Assembly: GCF_001043115.1 (NCBI RefSeq)
Contig: NZ_LFME01000020.1
Coordinates: 1-64,000 of the forward strand
Length of the DNA: 64,000 nucleotides
Source: Xanthomonas sp. NCPPB 1128
Lineage (GTDB): Bacteria; Pseudomonadota; Gammaproteobacteria; Xanthomonadales; Xanthomonadaceae
Direction: 5' to 3'
The translations under genes were made by a program, and so were the position numbers. Positions 61,092-64,000 of the stretch are shown piece by piece (within the stretch, counting starts at the first letter, position 1; the number at the start of each line of letters is the position of its first letter). Under the pieces are notes generated by a model. It saw only the letters and a program-made list of their open reading frames with translations, made no database searches and was not told where the DNA came from.

Positions 61092-61114
61092 ATCCACAAT
61101 CAATCTAGATGGAT
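61092..61114. promoter_or_regulatory. LysR-type operator candidate
   Basis: Inverted repeat ATCCA-N13-TGGAT in an AT-rich stretch of the 138-bp region between the regulator and ridA. The spacing is that of LysR binding sites; the actual regulation is inferred from position. Confidence 0.45.
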
Positions 61115-61205
61115 CATTACAGTTTATCCAGACAACGGTACCGGCCACGATGGCGACTCCGGCATGCGCAGCGCGCTGCCCCTGTGTGGTGTGTGGAGTG
61201 TCCCC

Positions 61206-61595
61206 ATGTCCCACCGCGACGTCGTCTTTCCCGCCGGCCGCCAGGCGCTGTACGCGCGCAACCGCTACTCGCCGGCGATCCGCTGCAATGGCTTGCTGTT
61301 CGTCTCCGGCCAGGTCGGCAGCCGCGAGGACGGCTCGCCCGAGCCGGAGTTCGCCGCGCAGGTGCGCCGCGCCTTCGACAACCTCAACGCGGTGCTGGCC
61401 GCCGCCGGCTGCACGTTCGACGACGTGATCGACGCGACCGTGTTCCTGGTCGATCCGGAACGGAACTTCGCCACCGCCTGGGCGATCGTGCCCGAGTACT
61501 GGGGTGAGGCGCCGCACCCCACCCTGACCGGCATCGGCGTGACCTGGTTGTCCGGCTTCCAGTTCGAGATCAAGGTGATCGCGAAGCTGCCCTGA
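61206..61595 (+). CDS. RidA/YjgF family enamine/imine deaminase
   Basis: 129 residues from MSHRDVVFPAGRQALYARN. RidA fold pattern: LLFVSGQVGSREDG, VIDATVFLVDPERNF, and the C-terminal IKVIAKLP. The catalytic arginine expected near residue 105 in RidA proper is not evident (the region reads HPTLTGIGVTWLSG), so this may be a member without the archetypal deaminase activity. It probably responds to the divergent LysR regulator. Confidence 0.82.
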   Translation: MSHRDVVFPAGRQALYARNRYSPAIRCNGLLFVSGQVGSREDGSPEPEFAAQVRRAFDNLNAVLAAAGCTFDDVIDATVFLVDPERNFATAWAIVPEYWGEAPHPTLTGIGVTWLSGFQFEIKVIAKLP

Positions 61596-61605
61596 GCGCG
61601 GCAGG

Positions 61606-62349
61606 TCAATCGTACGGCGGCACCGTGGCGTAACGGATCACGTCCAACGCAGCCTCCGGATCGCAGGCGTACAGTCCCGCGCCCCATGCTGCGTTCAATT
61701 CCACACAGGCCCATCCATGTTGAGCGATCAATCCCACATCGATCACGATGGCCCGCGGTAGATCAACCGAGACGTCCTCGAGCAGTTGCTGGACGAAACC
61801 GAGCATGTCCCGGTCTTCTTCGTCACTGCTTTCAAAACCGCTATCGCGTTGTAATTCGCCATCGCGACAGTACAGCGAGAACGTTCGCACTTCACGGTCG
61901 AGCACGAAACAGCGGAATTCGCTCTGCCAATGCACGACCTCCGAAACAAGGACCGGCATATCGTCATCGTAGTCGTTTGGCAGGGCCGAACCCAAGTACA
62001 CACCGGCAGGAAAGCTTTTGTCGTTTGGCGGTTTGATGAAAGCTGGTGAGGTTCGCTGGCGCGCCTCAGCCAGCGTCGTCAGGACGATTTTCCGTCGTCG
62101 ATACGTCTGCGGCAGTCGCACCAGCCAGTCTTCTGGTGGATCTAACAGCGTTACCCCTAACTTCTCAGCGAATGTTGGACCGAATAATGCCTCGGCATAT
62201 AGCACGGGCGACTCAACATCACGCAATGCATCGGGGATGACCCACCCGGCGAGCCGTTCAATACGCCATCCACGCCCCGCCGCAACCTTCCATAGCGCAC
62301 GCGAGTCCTCGGTCTGCCGTGGCGTCATGAGCAGCGTGGGCATTGGCAT
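61606..62349 (-). CDS. ATP-grasp domain protein (DUF4343-like)
   Basis: 247 residues from MPMPTLLMTPRQTEDSRALWK (alternative ATG two codons later at 62343). It carries the ATP-grasp-type pattern: AFIKPPNDKSFPAGVY with a lysine near residue 107, FRCFVLDREVRTFSLY, and the C-terminal VIDVGLIAQHGWACVELNAAWGAG split metal site (Glu/Asn). It resembles the DUF4343 group of ATP-grasp ligases; the substrate is unknown. Base composition is clearly lower in GC than its neighbours, which suggests recent acquisition. Confidence 0.75.
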   Translation of the reverse strand: MPMPTLLMTPRQTEDSRALWKVAAGRGWRIERLAGWVIPDALRDVESPVLYAEALFGPTFAEKLGVTLLDPPEDWLVRLPQTYRRRKIVLTTLAEARQRTSPAFIKPPNDKSFPAGVYLGSALPNDYDDDMPVLVSEVVHWQSEFRCFVLDREVRTFSLYCRDGELQRDSGFESSDEEDRDMLGFVQQLLEDVSVDLPRAIVIDVGLIAQHGWACVELNAAWGAGLYACDPEAALDVIRYATVPPYD

Positions 62350-62498
62350 CTTTCCTGGACGGGTGGTGGACGGTAGGAAACGCAAGGATATCTGGACGAG
62401 GCAGGCGCATCGGCGGTCTTGGTGGACTTGCCGGCGAGATCGATAGGCGCAGGTTGATATTGTGTCCGCGCGGAGACGCTTGCTAGTCTGCTGGCCTC

Positions 62499-62837
62499 AT
62501 GCGCCGCCTGTTCCGTCCACTGCGTACCTCCCTGCTGATGCTGCTGCTGGCGGCGTTCGTGGTCGTGCCGGTGGCCGATGCACTGGCCTGCGCGCTGGAG
62601 CCGGAATCGGCCGATGCGGTGCACGCGCCCGCCGCGGCGCATGCCGATGGCGACGACAGCGACGCCAAGCATGCCGGCGCCTGCAGCCACAACCATTGCC
62701 ATCACTCGAATCTGAGCCTGCCGGCCAGCGCCCTCGCCGTGTTCGGCGCGCCGCGACCGGCACGCTGGATGCAGGTCGTCGACGCTTCCCCTGCGGGCGT
62801 CGCCCAGGACGGATTGAAGCGCCCGCCCAGAGCGTGA
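62499..62837 (+). CDS. Secreted His-rich small protein of the czc metal-efflux region
   Basis: 112 residues. The signal peptide is LLMLLLAAFVVVPVADALA. The mature part is acidic and then His-rich (AGACSHNHCHHSNL), as in small metal-binding or CzcI-like proteins that precede cobalt/zinc/cadmium efflux operons. It is 56 bases upstream of a czcC-like gene on the same strand. Metal binding is inferred from the histidines and the context. Confidence 0.7.
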   Translation: MRRLFRPLRTSLLMLLLAAFVVVPVADALACALEPESADAVHAPAAAHADGDDSDAKHAGACSHNHCHHSNLSLPASALAVFGAPRPARWMQVVDASPAGVAQDGLKRPPRA

Positions 62838-62893
62838 GTTGAGCGTGTCCCGCGATCGCGGGTTTCCGTTTCCCTCATCTCTGGAATTTCCTC

Positions 62894-64000
62894 ATGTCGA
62901 CTCCGACACGTCGGCCGCCGCGCGCGGCCGGGCGGGTCGTCGCCGTGCTGCTGGGCCTGGCCCCGGCCGCGCTGGCGATGGCGCAGACCGCCCCTTCCTA
63001 CGACACCTTGCTGCAACGCCTCGACCAACTGCCCGGCACCCGCGCCGGCACGGCCCTGGCCGAGGCCGCAGACGCCCGTGCCGAACAGGCGCGGGCGCTG
63101 CCCAACCCCACCCTGTCCTGGTCCACCGAGGATGCCGCCGGCAGCGGCGCCTATGCCGGCATGGGCAAGGCGCAGACCGTCCTGACCCTGTCGCAACCGT
63201 TGGAACTGTGGGGCCAACGCGGCGCACGCATCCGCGCGGCCCGCGCCGACGCCGACGCGGCCGGCCTGAGGGGCACGCAGAGCCGCAGCGATGCCGCCGG
63301 CGTGTTGGCGTCGGCCTACGCGCAGGCCGAAAGTGCGCTGCGCCGTTACGCGCTGGCCGAAGAAGCGCTGGGCCTGATCCGCGACGATGCGGCCGCCGTC
63401 GACGCGATGGTCGCGCAGGGCCGCGAGCCGCAACTGCGCGCGGTGCAGGCGCGCAGCGAAGTGGCCGACGCCAGCGCGGCACTGGACGAGGCGCTGGCGT
63501 TCCGCGACGCGGCGCTGGCGCGCCTCGCAGCCATCGCCCTGCTGGAGACGCCAGTGCAGTCCCTCGACAGTGGCCTGCTCGACCGCCCACCACCGTCGCC
63601 GCCTGCGGCCGACACCGCGGCGCTGCCGGTGCGCATCGCCGCTGCGGAAGCCGAGGCCGCCGACCGCCAGGTCGAGGTGGAGCGCAAGCGCGCCCTGCCC
63701 GCGCTGAGCCTGACCGCCGCGCAGACGCGGTTCCGCGAAGACCGCGCCCACGCCTACACGCTCGGCGTCAGCCTCAGCGTGCCGCTGTTCGACCGCAATC
63801 GCGGCGGCATCCGTGCCGCCGGCGCCGAACTGCGCGCAGCCGAGGCGCGCCTGGACCAGCAACGGCGCACCAGCGCCGCCGACCGCCTGTCCGCGCTCGC
63901 CACGCTGAAGGCCGCCGGCAGCCGCACGCGCGCCGCCGACGCGAGCGTGGCGGCGGCACAGGAGGCCTACCGCCTGGCCCGCATCGGCGTCGACGCCGGA
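62894..64000 (+). CDS. czcC: CzcC-like TolC-family outer-membrane efflux protein (3' end outside window)
   Basis: 369 codons are open from ATG 62894 to the right edge. Signal peptide (RVVAVLLGLAPAALAMAQ). The TolC/OMF fold shows ARALPNPTLSWSTEDA near residue 65, QTVLTLSQPLELWGQRGARI near 95, and a second repeat with LGVSLSVPLFDRNRGGI near 300, typical of the CzcC branch. It is the outer-membrane channel of a heavy-metal RND pump whose partners should follow to the right. Confidence 0.88.
   Translation, partial: MSTPTRRPPRAAGRVVAVLLGLAPAALAMAQTAPSYDTLLQRLDQLPGTRAGTALAEAADARAEQARALPNPTLSWSTEDAAGSGAYAGMGKAQTVLTLSQPLELWGQRGARIRAARADADAAGLRGTQSRSDAAGVLASAYAQAESALRRYALAEEALGLIRDDAAAVDAMVAQGREPQLRAVQARSEVADASAALDEALAFRDAALARLAAIALLETPVQSLDSGLLDRPPPSPPAADTAALPVRIAAAEAEAADRQVEVERKRALPALSLTAAQTRFREDRAHAYTLGVSLSVPLFDRNRGGIRAAGAELRAAEARLDQQRRTSAADRLSALATLKAAGSRTRAADASVAAAQEAYRLARIGVDAG

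Overview
The window comes from a high-GC gammaproteobacterium of the genus Xanthomonas or a very close relative. The main evidence is an almost complete xanthomonadin (brominated aryl-polyene pigment) locus with a XanB2-type chorismatase, a VirB/VirD4-type (X-Tfe) killing effector with its lipoprotein partner, an sX13-like C-rich small RNA downstream of polA, and many copies of the xanthomonad palindromic repeats (GTAGGAGCGGCTTCAGCCGCGAC type and CCCCTCTCCC...GGGAGAGGGG type). No tRNA, rRNA, CRISPR array, insertion sequence or prophage was seen.

Layout. 1-83 is the tail of a secreted protein, closed by a strong terminator. 131-715 is a tandem duplication that includes the 3' end of a large membrane-anchored ankyrin protein (658-3975), which overlaps a YcgL protein. 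The xanthomonadin locus spans about 4.4-24.9 kb. A rightward run of four overlapping genes (ketosynthase, chain-length-factor-like ketosynthase, glycosyltransferase, flavoprotein) is followed by a tannase-family hydrolase. A leftward operon carries the acyl carrier protein, a membrane protein, two acyltransferases, hotdog dehydratases, a LolA-like protein, an MMPL exporter and a ketoreductase. A divergent pair (second flavoprotein, xanB2) comes next, and the 3-hydroxybenzoate-activating AMP ligase lies further right. Together these make 3-hydroxybenzoate from chorismate, activate it onto ACP, extend and reduce it to a polyene, halogenate and conjugate it, and export it to the outer membrane. 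An effector/immunity pair of the bacteria-killing type IV system sits between xanB2 and the ligase.

25-41 kb is mostly housekeeping: cyanide-insensitive-type cytochrome bd oxidase, an S9 peptidase, hemF, a DUF421 protein, the small RNA, polA, a 139-bp tandem repeat array, a DUF2782 lipoprotein, an orphan deaminase-fold protein, a universal stress protein and a sugar acetyltransferase. 41-57 kb holds an M61 peptidase, a 187-bp palindromic element, a ybhP-clsB-ybhN phospholipid operon, a small Imm32-like gene next to a decayed partial copy of uvrD, a LytS/LytTR two-component pair, a serine hydrolase, uvrD, and a LysR/MFS divergent pair. 57-64 kb carries a flavoprotein, a second cardiolipin synthase, rpmB-rpmG, a LysR/RidA divergent pair, an ATP-grasp protein and the start of a czc metal-efflux operon that runs off the window.

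The most unusual points are the effector/immunity insertion inside the pigment locus, two halogenase-like flavoproteins, the duplicated exporter N-terminus that forms a translationally coupled mini-ORF, the in-frame-deleted uvrD fragment, the palindromic element at 43.1 kb and the stand-alone deaminase-like gene.
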